Below are positions 26,293 through 35,100 of a stretch of DNA of 64,000 bases, piece by piece. Positions within the stretch are counted from its first letter, which is position 1; the number at the start of each line of letters is the position of its first letter. The DNA lies in NCBI RefSeq assembly GCF_900142185.1, contig NZ_FQZZ01000004.1:124001-188000 (forward strand). Direction: 5' to 3'. The DNA comes from Lutimaribacter pacificus. Lineage in GTDB: Bacteria > Pseudomonadota > Alphaproteobacteria > Rhodobacterales > Rhodobacteraceae. The position numbers were made by a program, and so were the translations under genes. Below the pieces are notes generated by a model. It saw only the letters and a list, made by a program, of their open reading frames with translations. It was not told the origin of the DNA and searched no databases.

Positions 26293-26735
26293 CAGTAATG
26301 CGTGCCCACGCAATATTTCGATCCGCCGACCATCACCGAGGATCGCGGCGGGCAGCCCGGGGTTCCCGCCATGCCGAAATACTGCCGGGTCAGCTCGGCC
26401 TCGGCACGGGCGCGGGCACCCTCGGGGTCGGGATAGCCCGCCGCCCCGGCGGCAAGGCGATCCGCCGCGCAATCGTTGACCTGGGCGACCTGCGCCGCGG
26501 AAAGCTGCGTGTCGGATTTCAGGCGCACCATGACCGCACCGCCACGGTATTCCGAATGATAGGTCGATCGCGTGCCCTGCGGCGCAGTGCCGAACAGGTC
26601 GATCCGGCAGGCGCGCAGGGCAGCGCGCTGTGCCTCGGCCGAGCGGCCGGCATTCAGGCCACCCGGACCTTCGGTCAGCACGCAGCCGGACACCAGCCCC
26701 GCCAGCGCAATCGCGGCTGCGGCGCGCGCGATCAT
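26292..26735 (-). CDS. Small lipoprotein within the sdh operon (2)
   Basis: The 147-aa predicted lipoprotein has the signal peptide [18 protein letters not shown] with lipobox LVSGC. Four further Cys lie in the mature part (LRACRID, NDCAADR, GTPGCPP, KYCVGTHY), which could form disulfides. The ATG at 26735 overlaps the sdhA stop by one base (TGATG), so it is translationally coupled to sdhA. I recognise no function. Confidence 0.72.
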   Translation of the reverse strand: MIARAAAAIALAGLVSGCVLTEGPGGLNAGRSAEAQRAALRACRIDLFGTAPQGTRSTYHSEYRGGAVMVRLKSDTQLSAAQVAQVNDCAADRLAAGAAGYPDPEGARARAEAELTRQYFGMAGTPGCPPRSSVMVGGSKYCVGTHY

Positions 26736-28540
26736 CAGAACGTCCTCGCCTTCGGTGCGATTGTCTTCAACGCGATCCCGCCTTCCTTTTCGGTGGTCAG
26801 CGGGTCGGTGATCACGTCACGATAGGTCAGCGCGACCTTGTTGCCGTCGACATGCGCGATGGAATGCACGCGCCATTTCTTGTCGTCGCGTTCGGGGTGA
26901 TCCTCGTGCGCATGGGCACCGCGGGATTCCTTGCGCGCCTCGGCACCGGTGATGGTGGCCAGCGCGTTGGGCATCAGGTTGGTCAGTTCCAGCGTCTCCA
27001 TCAGGTCGCTGTTCCAGATCAGGCTGCGGTCGGTGACCTTGAGGTCATCGAGCTTGGCGGCGATGGCCGTCATCTTGTCCACACCCTGTTTCAGGGTTTC
27101 CGAGGTGCGGAACACGGCGGCATCTTCTTGCATGGTGCGCTGCATTTCCAGCCGCAGCTCGGCGGTGGGGGTGCCACCGTCGGCGTTGCGCAGCCCGTCG
27201 AACCGGTCGAACGCGGCGGCAATCGACGCCTGGTTCAGCACCGGGTTGGGCGCGTCGCGATCGACCACCTTGCCGGCGCGGATCGCGGCGGCGCGACCGA
27301 ACACCACAAGGTCGATCAGGCTGTTGGACCCAAGGCGGTTGGCCCCGTGCACCGAGGCGCAGCCCGCCTCGCCCACGGCCATCAGGCCGGGCACGATGGC
27401 GTTATGGTCGTCCTTCGTCGGGTTGATCACCTCGCCCCAGTAATTCGTCGGGATGCCGCCCATGTTGTAATGCACGGTGGGCAGAACCGGGATCGGTTCC
27501 TTGGTCACGTCGACACCGGCAAAGATCTTGGCGGATTCGCTGATCCCCGGCAGGCGCTCGGCCAGCGCCTCTTTCGGCAGGTGGCTGAGGTTGAGGTGGA
27601 TGTGATCGCCATATTCGCCGACGCCGCGGCCTTCGCGGATTTCCATCGTCATCGAGCGGCTGACATAGTCGCGCGGCGCCAGATCCTTGTATTGCGGCGC
27701 GTAGCGTTCCATGAACCGCTCGCCCTCGGAGTTGGTGAGATACCCGCCCTCGCCGCGCGCGCCCTCGGTGATCAGGCAGCCCGAGCCGTAGATGCCGGTG
27801 GGGTGGAACTGCACGAATTCCATGTCCTGCAGGGCCAGCCCCGCGCGCGCCACCATGCCGCCGCCGTCGCCGGTACAGGTATGGGCGCTGGTCGCACTGA
27901 AATAGGCGCGTCCGTAGCCGCCGGTGGCCAGCACGACCATCTTGGCGTTGAAGACATGCATCGTCCCATCGTCCAGCTTCCAGCAGACGACGCCCTGGCA
28001 TTGGCCGTCATCCGACATGATCAGGTCGATGGCGAAATACTCGATATAGAATTCGGCGTTGTTCTTGAGGCTCTGGCCATAAAGCGTGTGCAGGATGGCG
28101 TGGCCGGTGCGGTCGGCGGCGGCGCAGGTGCGCTGCACCGGCGGGCCTTCGCCGAACTCGGTGGTGTGGCCGCCGAACGGGCGCTGATAGATCTTGCCCT
28201 CCTCGGTGCGGCTGAAGGGCACGCCGTAATGTTCCAGCTCGTACACCGCCTTGGGCGCCTCGCGCGCAAGGTATTCCATCGCGTCGGTATCGCCCAGCCA
28301 GTCCGAGCCTTTCACCGTGTCGTACATGTGCCATTGCCAGTGGTCGGGCCCCATGTTCGACAGCGACGCGGCGATGCCGCCCTGCGCGGCGACGGTATGC
28401 GACCGGGTCGGGAAAACCTTGGTGACGCAGGCCGTGCGCAGGCCCTGTTCGGCCATGCCCAGCGTCGCGCGCAGGCCGGCACCGCCGGCCCCGACGACCA
28501 CGACGTCATATTCATGCGTCTCGTATTCGTAAGCAGCCAT
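26735..28540 (-). CDS. sdhA: Succinate dehydrogenase flavoprotein subunit
   Basis: The 601-aa SdhA has the FAD motif [19 protein letters not shown] (about residues 13-31), the covalent-FAD histidine in [10 protein letters not shown] (about 46-55), the active-site stretch [21 protein letters not shown], and the C-terminal capping region rich in His/Arg. It oxidises succinate to fumarate in the TCA cycle on the cytoplasmic face of the membrane. sdhC-sdhD-sdhA are tightly spaced (10-20 bp). Confidence 0.97.
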   Translation of the reverse strand: MAAYEYETHEYDVVVVGAGGAGLRATLGMAEQGLRTACVTKVFPTRSHTVAAQGGIAASLSNMGPDHWQWHMYDTVKGSDWLGDTDAMEYLAREAPKAVYELEHYGVPFSRTEEGKIYQRPFGGHTTEFGEGPPVQRTCAAADRTGHAILHTLYGQSLKNNAEFYIEYFAIDLIMSDDGQCQGVVCWKLDDGTMHVFNAKMVVLATGGYGRAYFSATSAHTCTGDGGGMVARAGLALQDMEFVQFHPTGIYGSGCLITEGARGEGGYLTNSEGERFMERYAPQYKDLAPRDYVSRSMTMEIREGRGVGEYGDHIHLNLSHLPKEALAERLPGISESAKIFAGVDVTKEPIPVLPTVHYNMGGIPTNYWGEVINPTKDDHNAIVPGLMAVGEAGCASVHGANRLGSNSLIDLVVFGRAAAIRAGKVVDRDAPNPVLNQASIAAAFDRFDGLRNADGGTPTAELRLEMQRTMQEDAAVFRTSETLKQGVDKMTAIAAKLDDLKVTDRSLIWNSDLMETLELTNLMPNALATITGAEARKESRGAHAHEDHPERDDKKWRVHSIAHVDGNKVALTYRDVITDPLTTEKEGGIALKTIAPKARTF

Positions 28541-28559
28541 CTTCGTTCAGTCTCCGGTC

Positions 28560-28931
28560 TTAAAGCGCGAGTTTGGCAATGGCGAAAAGCCCCGTCGCCA
28601 TCGCGGCATAGGACAGGCAGGCCAGCAGGATCAGGGCGATTTTCTGGCCGGTGCCGTGAACATAATCCTCGATCATGACCTGCGCGCCATCGTTGAAGTG
28701 TTTCCAGCCGACGATAAAGGTCAGCGCCGCGACCAGCGCGGGGAACGGCCGGGCGAAATAGGCGGTCACCTCTTCGTAGGTGCCGCCCAGCGCGGGGCCG
28801 AAGGTGAAGACGAACAGTGGCACCAGGATCAGCAGGGCCACGGACGACACCTTCATCGCCCAGAAATGGTGAACGCCGGACTTGGCCGAGCCAAGGCCCG
28901 TGGCGCGTTTGCGGTCTGTCAGATAACGCAT
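28560..28931 (-). CDS. sdhD: Succinate dehydrogenase membrane anchor subunit
   Basis: The 123-aa SdhD has three predicted helices and the conserved quinone/heme segment GWKHFNDGAQVMIEDYVHG (about residues 77-95). Together with SdhC it binds heme b and ubiquinone. It lies 10 bp after sdhC and 19 bp before sdhA. Confidence 0.93.
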   Translation of the reverse strand: MRYLTDRKRATGLGSAKSGVHHFWAMKVSSVALLILVPLFVFTFGPALGGTYEEVTAYFARPFPALVAALTFIVGWKHFNDGAQVMIEDYVHGTGQKIALILLACLSYAAMATGLFAIAKLAL

Positions 28932-28941
28932 CGCGGCCTCC

Positions 28942-29325
28942 TTACACGATCAGCAGGGTCAGGACGGTCAGCACGACCGATCCGATGAGGCAGCCCCAGC
29001 CCAGCTTTTCGGCAAGGCCAAGTTCCAGCATCATCGCGTTGTCCCAGATCAGGTGCCGGATACCCGCAAGCGTGTGATACCACAGGCCCAGCACCGACAG
29101 CGTCAGAACAAGATCGCCGAACCAGCTTGTGACAAAGCCGTTCGCCACGGCGAAATATTCCGGCCCGCTGGAGGCGGCGAGGAACCACCACACGATCATG
29201 AGCCCCGCCACCACCAGCGCGTTGCCGGTGATCCGCGTCAGGATCGACGTGAGGGACGTGATCTGCGGGCGGTAAATGGAAAGGTGAGGTGAAAGCGGGC
29301 GGTTGCCCCTGTTTACATCAGCCAT
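28942..29325 (-). CDS. sdhC: Succinate dehydrogenase cytochrome b556 subunit
   Basis: The 127-aa SdhC has the family N-terminal signature RPLSPHLSIYR (about residues 9-19), three transmembrane helices, and the heme ligand region YHTLAGIRHLIWD (about 82-94). It is the first gene of the sdh operon. The operator-like palindrome pair at 29464-29494 lies about 138 bp upstream. Confidence 0.95.
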   Translation of the reverse strand: MADVNRGNRPLSPHLSIYRPQITSLTSILTRITGNALVVAGLMIVWWFLAASSGPEYFAVANGFVTSWFGDLVLTLSVLGLWYHTLAGIRHLIWDNAMMLELGLAEKLGWGCLIGSVVLTVLTLLIV

Positions 29326-29463
29326 TGGTCATCCCTTGGTGCTTTGCACACGGCGGTATACCCGGTGTCGCGCTGTTTTGTGCATCCTTTTCGCGCCCAT
29401 GTCACGCGCGCACAAGCCTGATATTGCGATAAAACCGCGCATTTTGTCACAAAGCCCGATTTT

Positions 29464-29494
29464 TGTGATCACATGCGCGGCAGGTGTGATCACA
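29464..29494 (-). promoter_or_regulatory. Tandem TGTGATCACA operator upstream of sdhC
   Basis: Two perfect 10-bp palindromes TGTGATCACA (29464-29473 and 29485-29494) have centres 21 bp apart. On the sdh-coding strand the site reads TTGTGATCACAC-N10-TGTGATCACAAAA, and the same arrangement occurs upstream of sucC. A plausible promoter (TTGTGA ... CAATAT on the minus strand) follows downstream, putting the operators upstream of or over the -35. It would suit a dimeric regulator bound on two faces of the same helix side; the regulator is unknown. Confidence 0.7.
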
Positions 29495-29507
29495 ACAATC
29501 GGAAATC

Positions 29508-29714
29508 TCAGGACGGAACGAATCCCAGTGCTTCGAGCGCGCGCCGCGCGCGGTCTTTCTGGGTGGGTTCCCCCGTGAGGACACGGATGTTGAGATCGTG
29601 CACCAGCATGCTCAGCCGCTTGTCGCGCCGCAGATCGGCGATCATGGGCGCCACCGCGTCCCGCGGTGCATTCAGGATGTCGTCCAGTGACGGAATCGGA
29701 ACCAACTGGTCCAT
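29508..29714 (-). CDS. Small hypothetical protein, 68 aa
   Basis: The predicted product MDQLVPIPSLDDILNAPRDA... is helical, acidic then basic, and ends ARRALEALGFVPS, with no membrane segment or signal. The ATG at 29714 follows GGAGGCTGCCCA, a good Shine-Dalgarno. It is transcribed toward sdhC, with the sdh operator pair between them, so it is probably a separate unit. I recognise no family. Confidence 0.6.
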   Translation of the reverse strand: MDQLVPIPSLDDILNAPRDAVAPMIADLRRDKRLSMLVHDLNIRVLTGEPTQKDRARRALEALGFVPS

Positions 29715-29821
29715 TGGGCAGCCTCCACGCATGATTCCCGTCCTCCCCTACAGGGAGTGTAAAGATTTCGTGAAGGTCGGCACAAGCTTTCAGTGGCCGG
29801 GCCCTGCATTGGCTGCCGGGC

Positions 29822-30853
29822 TCAGACCGGCATCAGCGCCCAGTAATCGAGATCCAGAAGCACGCCGGGCAGGTATTTGCCATCGTCGCCCTTCAGCGCC
29901 CCCACCGAGCCGTCCGAGGTGGCGACCAGCCGCAACCGGATCGCGCCGACACCCGGAACCGGGGTTTCGGCCTTGTCCAGAACCTCGGACCAGGCCCTGA
30001 CCGTCAGCCCGCTGAAACAGGGATTGGCATGGGCGCCGCCGTTCAGCCCCACGATCATCTGCGCATTGGCCAGCCCGTTGAAGGACAGCGCCCGCGCCAT
30101 CGAGATCACGTGCCCGCCATAGATCAGCCGCTGGCCATCGGGGCGGAAGGTGGCATCGAAATGCACCTTGGCGGTGTTCTGCCACAGGCGGGTGGCCATC
30201 ATGTGCTCGGCCTCTTCGATGGTCACGCCATCGACATGGTCGATCTGTTCGCCCACCTGGTAATCGCCCCAGCGATGCGGCTCGCCCGCAAGGGTGAAAT
30301 CGTAATTGGTGAAATCCAGCCCCTCGGGGATCGCCAGGTCATCGACCGACAGAACCTTTTTCAACTCGGGCACCACGGCATCCGGCGCCGGCGCGTCAAG
30401 GTCGTTCTTGCGCACCATCACCCAGCGCACGTAGTCCATCACGGTCTCGTCGCGCTGGTTCGTGCCGCGCGTGCGCACGTAGACCACCCCGGTCTTGCCG
30501 TTCGAGTTCTGTTTCAGCCCGATCACCTCGGAACCGGAGCGCAGCGTATCGCCCGGATAAACCGGCTTCAGCCAGCGGCCTTCGGCATAGCCCAGGTTCG
30601 CCACCGCGTTCAGCGACACGTCGGGCACCGTCTTGCCGAAGACCACGTGGAACGCCGCCAGATCGTCCAGCGGGCTTTGCGGCAACCCGCAGCCGCGCGC
30701 GAATTCGTCCGAGGAGTAAAGCGCGTGACGCGCCGGATAGAGCGCGTGATAAAGCGCGCGCTCGCCCTGCCCCACGGTGCGCGGCACCGCGTGGTCGATC
30801 ACCTGACCGAGTTTGTAATCCTCGAAAAAGCGGCCCGGGTTGGTCTTGGCCAT
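29822..30853 (-). CDS. mch: Mesaconyl-C1-CoA hydratase (MaoC family)
   Basis: The 343-aa protein is a fused double MaoC/hotdog hydratase. It matches the ethylmalonyl-CoA pathway enzyme that reversibly converts mesaconyl-C1-CoA to beta-methylmalyl-CoA. Visible markers are MAKTNPGRFFEDYKLGQVID at the N terminus, ALYSSDEFARGCG (about residues 44-56) and YGGHVISMARALSFNGLANA in the second half. It ends a four-gene run with DUF1737, nnrU and an mcl2-type lyase (gaps 3, 4 and 12 bp), a partner set for the same pathway. Confidence 0.93.
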   Translation of the reverse strand: MAKTNPGRFFEDYKLGQVIDHAVPRTVGQGERALYHALYPARHALYSSDEFARGCGLPQSPLDDLAAFHVVFGKTVPDVSLNAVANLGYAEGRWLKPVYPGDTLRSGSEVIGLKQNSNGKTGVVYVRTRGTNQRDETVMDYVRWVMVRKNDLDAPAPDAVVPELKKVLSVDDLAIPEGLDFTNYDFTLAGEPHRWGDYQVGEQIDHVDGVTIEEAEHMMATRLWQNTAKVHFDATFRPDGQRLIYGGHVISMARALSFNGLANAQMIVGLNGGAHANPCFSGLTVRAWSEVLDKAETPVPGVGAIRLRLVATSDGSVGALKGDDGKYLPGVLLDLDYWALMPV

Positions 30854-30856
30854 GTC

Positions 30857-31060
30857 CTACTGCTCTCCAAGCTTGATATCGGGGGAATAGGTGCCGGGGG
30901 CCTCTTTCACCACGGCCTGCCCGCAGCGCATCACGCCGTTGGCCGCGTCGAACGCATAGGTCGGATCGCCGTGCAGCTCCCACCCCTTGTTCAGGGCGTC
31001 GGTGACCTTGTGGCAAAAGGCCGAAGTGTCGTCGGCGGTCAGAAAACGGTAAAGTTTCAT
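30857..31060 (-). CDS. DUF1737 family small protein
   Basis: The 67-aa product MKLYRFLTADDTSAFCHKV... with KGWELHGDPTYAFD is a DUF1737 domain, a short family of unknown function. There is no signal or membrane segment. It sits 4 bp after nnrU and 3 bp before mch, inside the C5 branch operon of the ethylmalonyl-CoA pathway. Confidence 0.82.
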   Translation of the reverse strand: MKLYRFLTADDTSAFCHKVTDALNKGWELHGDPTYAFDAANGVMRCGQAVVKEAPGTYSPDIKLGEQ

Positions 31061-31064
31061 GGCA

Positions 31065-31610
31065 CTACCCCGGAAATGGCGAGACGCCGAGCATCAGGTG
31101 AATGCCCGCGATGATGGCAAAGCCCACGACAGAGGCGACCACAAGGATCACATCCCGCTTGGGCTCACCCGGTTGCGGCGGCACCCAGGGCTCGGACCGG
31201 TTGATCAGGATCACTTGGACCACCGCCCAGACCAGCAGCCCGCCGAACAGCACGATCGAGGCCAGGTCGCCGTTCACCAGCAGGTGCGCCACCGCCCATA
31301 TCTTGACCGAGGCCAGCATCGGATGCCGGAACCGCGCCCTGAGCCTGCCCCTGGAATGGGACATTGCGAAAAAGAACACCGCGAACAGCATCAGCAGGTT
31401 GTTGAGATGCGTCGTCCAGCCGGGCGGCGTCCAGACCGGGACGAACTCGGCCTGCCGGTAGCCGACGATCATCAGCGCCAGCCCCACAAGGATCGCCAGC
31501 GCGACCACGCCCTTGCCGGCATCCCCCATAGAGGCGCGGGTGTCCGACGCCACGCGCTTGAAGAAATGCGCCGCGATCCACAGGATCAGGCCGAGTATCA
31601 TAAGGGTCAT
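31065..31610 (-). CDS. NnrU family membrane protein
   Basis: The 181-aa integral membrane protein has about five or six helices and the NnrU-type stretches FAMSHSRGRLRARFRHPMLASVKIWAVAHLL (about residues 82-112). NnrU was first linked to nitrite/nitric oxide reduction, but no denitrification gene is nearby. The family resembles methyltransferase-like membrane proteins (NnrU/ICMT-like). Here it is wedged between mcl2-like and mch genes, so another role is possible. Confidence 0.82.
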   Translation of the reverse strand: MTLMILGLILWIAAHFFKRVASDTRASMGDAGKGVVALAILVGLALMIVGYRQAEFVPVWTPPGWTTHLNNLLMLFAVFFFAMSHSRGRLRARFRHPMLASVKIWAVAHLLVNGDLASIVLFGGLLVWAVVQVILINRSEPWVPPQPGEPKRDVILVVASVVGFAIIAGIHLMLGVSPFPG

Positions 31611-31622
31611 GTCACGCTCCGC

Positions 31623-32474
31623 TTAGAGGGAGGCGATGGAGGATGCCATCGCCAGAATCTTCTTGGCGGTCTCAACATGCAGGTTTTCGACGATTTTGCC
31701 ATCCACCACGGCCACGCCCTGCCCCGAGCGTTCGACCTCTTCGAAGGCGTCGATCTGGCGGCGGGCCAGGTCGATCTCGGCCTCGGAGGGCGAGAAGCAT
31801 TCGTTGGTCACATCGACCTGCGCGGGATGGATCAGCGTCTTGCCGTCGAACCCGAGGTCGCGGCCCTGTTCGCATTCGGCGCGCAACCCGTCCTCGTCCT
31901 TGAACTGGTTGTAAACGCCGTCGATGGCGATCACGCCATAGGCGCGGGCGGCCAGCAGCATCTGTTGCAGCGCCGCCATCATCGGCAGGCGGTCGGCGCG
32001 GAACCGGCAGTTCAGTTCCTTCGCCAGATCGTTGGTGCCCGCGACAAAGCCGCTCAGTTGCGGATGCGCGGCGATTTCGGCGGCGTTCATCACGCCCAGC
32101 GGCGTTTCGATCATCGCCCAGATCGGCCGGCCATTGCCCAGCAGATCGGCCAGCGCCTGCACGTCGGCGGCGGAATTGACCTTGGGCAGCAGGAAGGCGT
32201 CGCAATCGGCATCCTTCAGCGCGGCAACATCGCCCGCGCCCCATTCGGTATCCAGACCGTTGATGCGGATGATCCGCGCCCGCGCACCATAGCCGCCCTG
32301 TTGCAGCGCGGCGGCCAGCGTGGCACGCGCTTCGGCCTTGGCGTCGGGTGTCACGGCATCCTCAAGGTCAAAGATGATCGCATCGACGGGCAGGCCGCGG
32401 GCCTTGTCCAGCGCGCGCTCTTTCGAGCCGGGGATATAGAGAACCGAGCGATAGGGGCGAACGGTGCTGTCCAT
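31623..32474 (-). CDS. mcl2: Malyl-CoA lyase/thioesterase family protein, Mcl2-like
   Basis: The 283-aa CitE-like TIM-barrel protein opens MDSTVRPYRSVLYIPGS and has the Mg/acyl-CoA motifs IIFDLEDAV (about residues 33-41), RINGLDTEWG, MIETPLGV (about 126-133) and KTLIHPAQVDV. Length and wording match the (3S)-malyl-CoA thioesterase Mcl2 of Rhodobacter, which hydrolyses malyl-CoA to malate after the bifunctional Mcl1 lyase. A lyase activity cannot be excluded. GGGAGAG precedes the ATG at 32474. It heads the mcl2-nnrU-DUF1737-mch operon. Confidence 0.85.
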   Translation of the reverse strand: MDSTVRPYRSVLYIPGSKERALDKARGLPVDAIIFDLEDAVTPDAKAEARATLAAALQQGGYGARARIIRINGLDTEWGAGDVAALKDADCDAFLLPKVNSAADVQALADLLGNGRPIWAMIETPLGVMNAAEIAAHPQLSGFVAGTNDLAKELNCRFRADRLPMMAALQQMLLAARAYGVIAIDGVYNQFKDEDGLRAECEQGRDLGFDGKTLIHPAQVDVTNECFSPSEAEIDLARRQIDAFEEVERSGQGVAVVDGKIVENLHVETAKKILAMASSIASL

Positions 32475-32644
32475 GAGTCTCTCCCGTAACAAAGTTGCGC
32501 GGGACTTGGCATTTTTTTGCACAAATGTTCAAGCAGTTTCTCGCCGCGATGCAGCACCCCGTTGCGGAACGCCGCGTTAACCCGCCGTTCACCGCTTTCA
32601 CGCCACGGTTCCGGGCATTGCCGACAGCGCGGAAAGGACCCGGG

Positions 32645-32947
32645 ATGATCGCACGACTTGCCACCGCACTGACCCTGACCTGCGCCCTTTGTGCGCCCGT
32701 GCGTGCACAAGGATCGAATTGCGCGCCGCGCGAAACCGTGCTGCACCGGCTGGCCGACCGCTATGGCGAAACGCGGCGGTCCGTGGGGCTGGGCACCGAC
32801 AACACGGTGATCGAGGTGTTTGCCGCCAATAGCGGAAGCTGGACCATCACCGTCACCACCGCGCAGGGCGTCACCTGCCTGATCGCCAGCGGACAGGCGT
32901 TCGAGGCGCTGGCCGACACGCTGCCGGAACCGGGCGACGACGCCTGA
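32645..32947 (+). CDS. Small secreted hypothetical protein, 100 aa
   Basis: The product starts with a signal peptide (MIARLATALTLTCALCAPVRAQ); the mature part has two Cys (SNCAPRE, VTCLIAS) and looks like a small beta-rich domain. The ATG at 32645 follows AAAGGACCCGGG. It runs out of the mcl2 promoter region and abuts the TSUP gene stop to stop. I recognise no family. Confidence 0.65.
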   Translation: MIARLATALTLTCALCAPVRAQGSNCAPRETVLHRLADRYGETRRSVGLGTDNTVIEVFAANSGSWTITVTTAQGVTCLIASGQAFEALADTLPEPGDDA

Positions 32948-33658
32948 TCAGGTCAGCCCGTCCCAGATCAGCTTCGTCCCCGTCACCCCCAGCAGCACAT
33001 AGGTCAGCGCGAAAAAGGCGCGTTCCGGCACGATGCGGTGCGCCCGCACGCCCAGCCACGCCCCCAGCAGCGCGAAGGGCGCAAGCAAAAGGTCGGCCAG
33101 GACTGTCTGTGCGGTAAAAATCCCCAGAAAGGCATATGGCACGAATTTCACGATATTGATGACCCAGAACACGATCACCGTGGTCGCCTGGAACGTGGTC
33201 TTGTCCAGCCGCCGCGACAGCAGCCAGACTGCCGCCGGCGGCCCGCCCGCGTGGCTGACGAAACTGGTGAACCCCGCCACCGCGCCGACCAGCCCGCCGG
33301 CCCAGGGCGGCAGGCCGGTCGACGGCGCCGGGATGATCCGGGCCCGTTGGGCCATCTGCCACGCGACGAACCCCACGGAAATCGCCCCGATCAGCACCCG
33401 GAACACATCGGCATCCGCCACCTGGTAAAGCCACGCGCCCAGCACCACGCCCGGCACGCCCCCCGCGATCAGCAGCTTTGCGTCGGGCCAGCTCCAGCGT
33501 TTCCAGTAGGGGCGCAGGGTGCTGACATCTATCAGCATCAGAAGCGGCAGCATGATGCCCAGCGCCTGCCCCGGCTCCAGCACAAGCGCCAGAATCGAGG
33601 CGGCGGCAAAGGCCGCGCCCGACCCGAAACCGCCCTTGGATATGCCCGCGAAGGTCAC
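32948..33658 (-). CDS. TSUP (TauE/SafE) family permease, second copy, start uncertain
   Basis: The polytopic TSUP protein has GISKGGFGSGAAFAAASIL near its N terminus and six or more further hydrophobic segments. The first standard start codon is a GTG at 33658 giving 236 aa, but the coding-like sequence continues upstream (LEPGWSFFAIAAPAVTFAG), completing the first TSUP helix. The likely real start is therefore further upstream, for example a CTG at 33700 with AGGGG nearby. It is a sulfur-anion or related permease by family; the substrate is unknown. Confidence 0.8.
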   Translation of the reverse strand: MTFAGISKGGFGSGAAFAAASILALVLEPGQALGIMLPLLMLIDVSTLRPYWKRWSWPDAKLLIAGGVPGVVLGAWLYQVADADVFRVLIGAISVGFVAWQMAQRARIIPAPSTGLPPWAGGLVGAVAGFTSFVSHAGGPPAAVWLLSRRLDKTTFQATTVIVFWVINIVKFVPYAFLGIFTAQTVLADLLLAPFALLGAWLGVRAHRIVPERAFFALTYVLLGVTGTKLIWDGLT

Positions 33659-33816
33659 GGCAGGCGCGGCGATTGCGAAAAATGACCAGCCCGGTTCCAG
33701 CGCGCGCCCCTGCGTTAAGCCCCTTGTTCCAGCGATCTTTACGGGGTTTTTCCCTGCGCGAACAGCCCCGGCGCGGGGGATGCCGCATCGCGGCGGCCTT
33801 GCGCGCGCGGCAATAA

Positions 33817-34824
<1,008 letters not shown>

Positions 34825-34848
34825 GACTGACACGAGGGACGGATGACA

Positions 34849-34878
34849 GGCCCCGCGGTACTGCCGCGGGGCCTTTTT
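34849..34878 (+). terminator. Rho-independent terminator of mdh
   Basis: A perfect 10-bp stem GGCCCCGCGG / CCGCGGGGCC with loop TACTG is followed by TTTTT (34874-34878), 24 bp after the mdh stop. It makes mdh a separate transcription unit from the suc operon. Confidence 0.9.
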
Positions 34879-34960
34879 CTTTGCGGCGGCCACATCTTCC
34901 GCCTCATGCATACGGCAGCATACATGCCGCGCGATTCTTTCCGCACCGGCCAGCCGCATT

Positions 34961-34991
34961 TGTGATCACACGATTTCTGGCTGTGATCACA
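34961..34991 (+). promoter_or_regulatory. Tandem TGTGATCACA operator upstream of sucC
   Basis: TGTGATCACA is present at 34961-34970 and 34982-34991, with centres 21 bp apart, in the form TTGTGATCACAC-N10-TGTGATCACAAAA. It matches the sdhC operator in sequence, spacing and orientation. It lies after the mdh terminator and about 109 bp before the sucC start. One regulator probably controls both TCA operons (inference). Confidence 0.7.
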
Positions 34992-35100
34992 AAACGTCGA
35001 AAAAGCGCCGGATTTCCCGCCCGGCAAGAGAATTCAGTTAAACATGGCGCAAGCTTGTGCCACTACGGCTATCAATCGACAGCCAAGACGGGACAGCTTC

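Noticed and set aside
23848-26298. An 816-codon plus-strand frame across the BNR and sdhB genes
   Set aside because: Antisense to two conserved genes and without domain structure.
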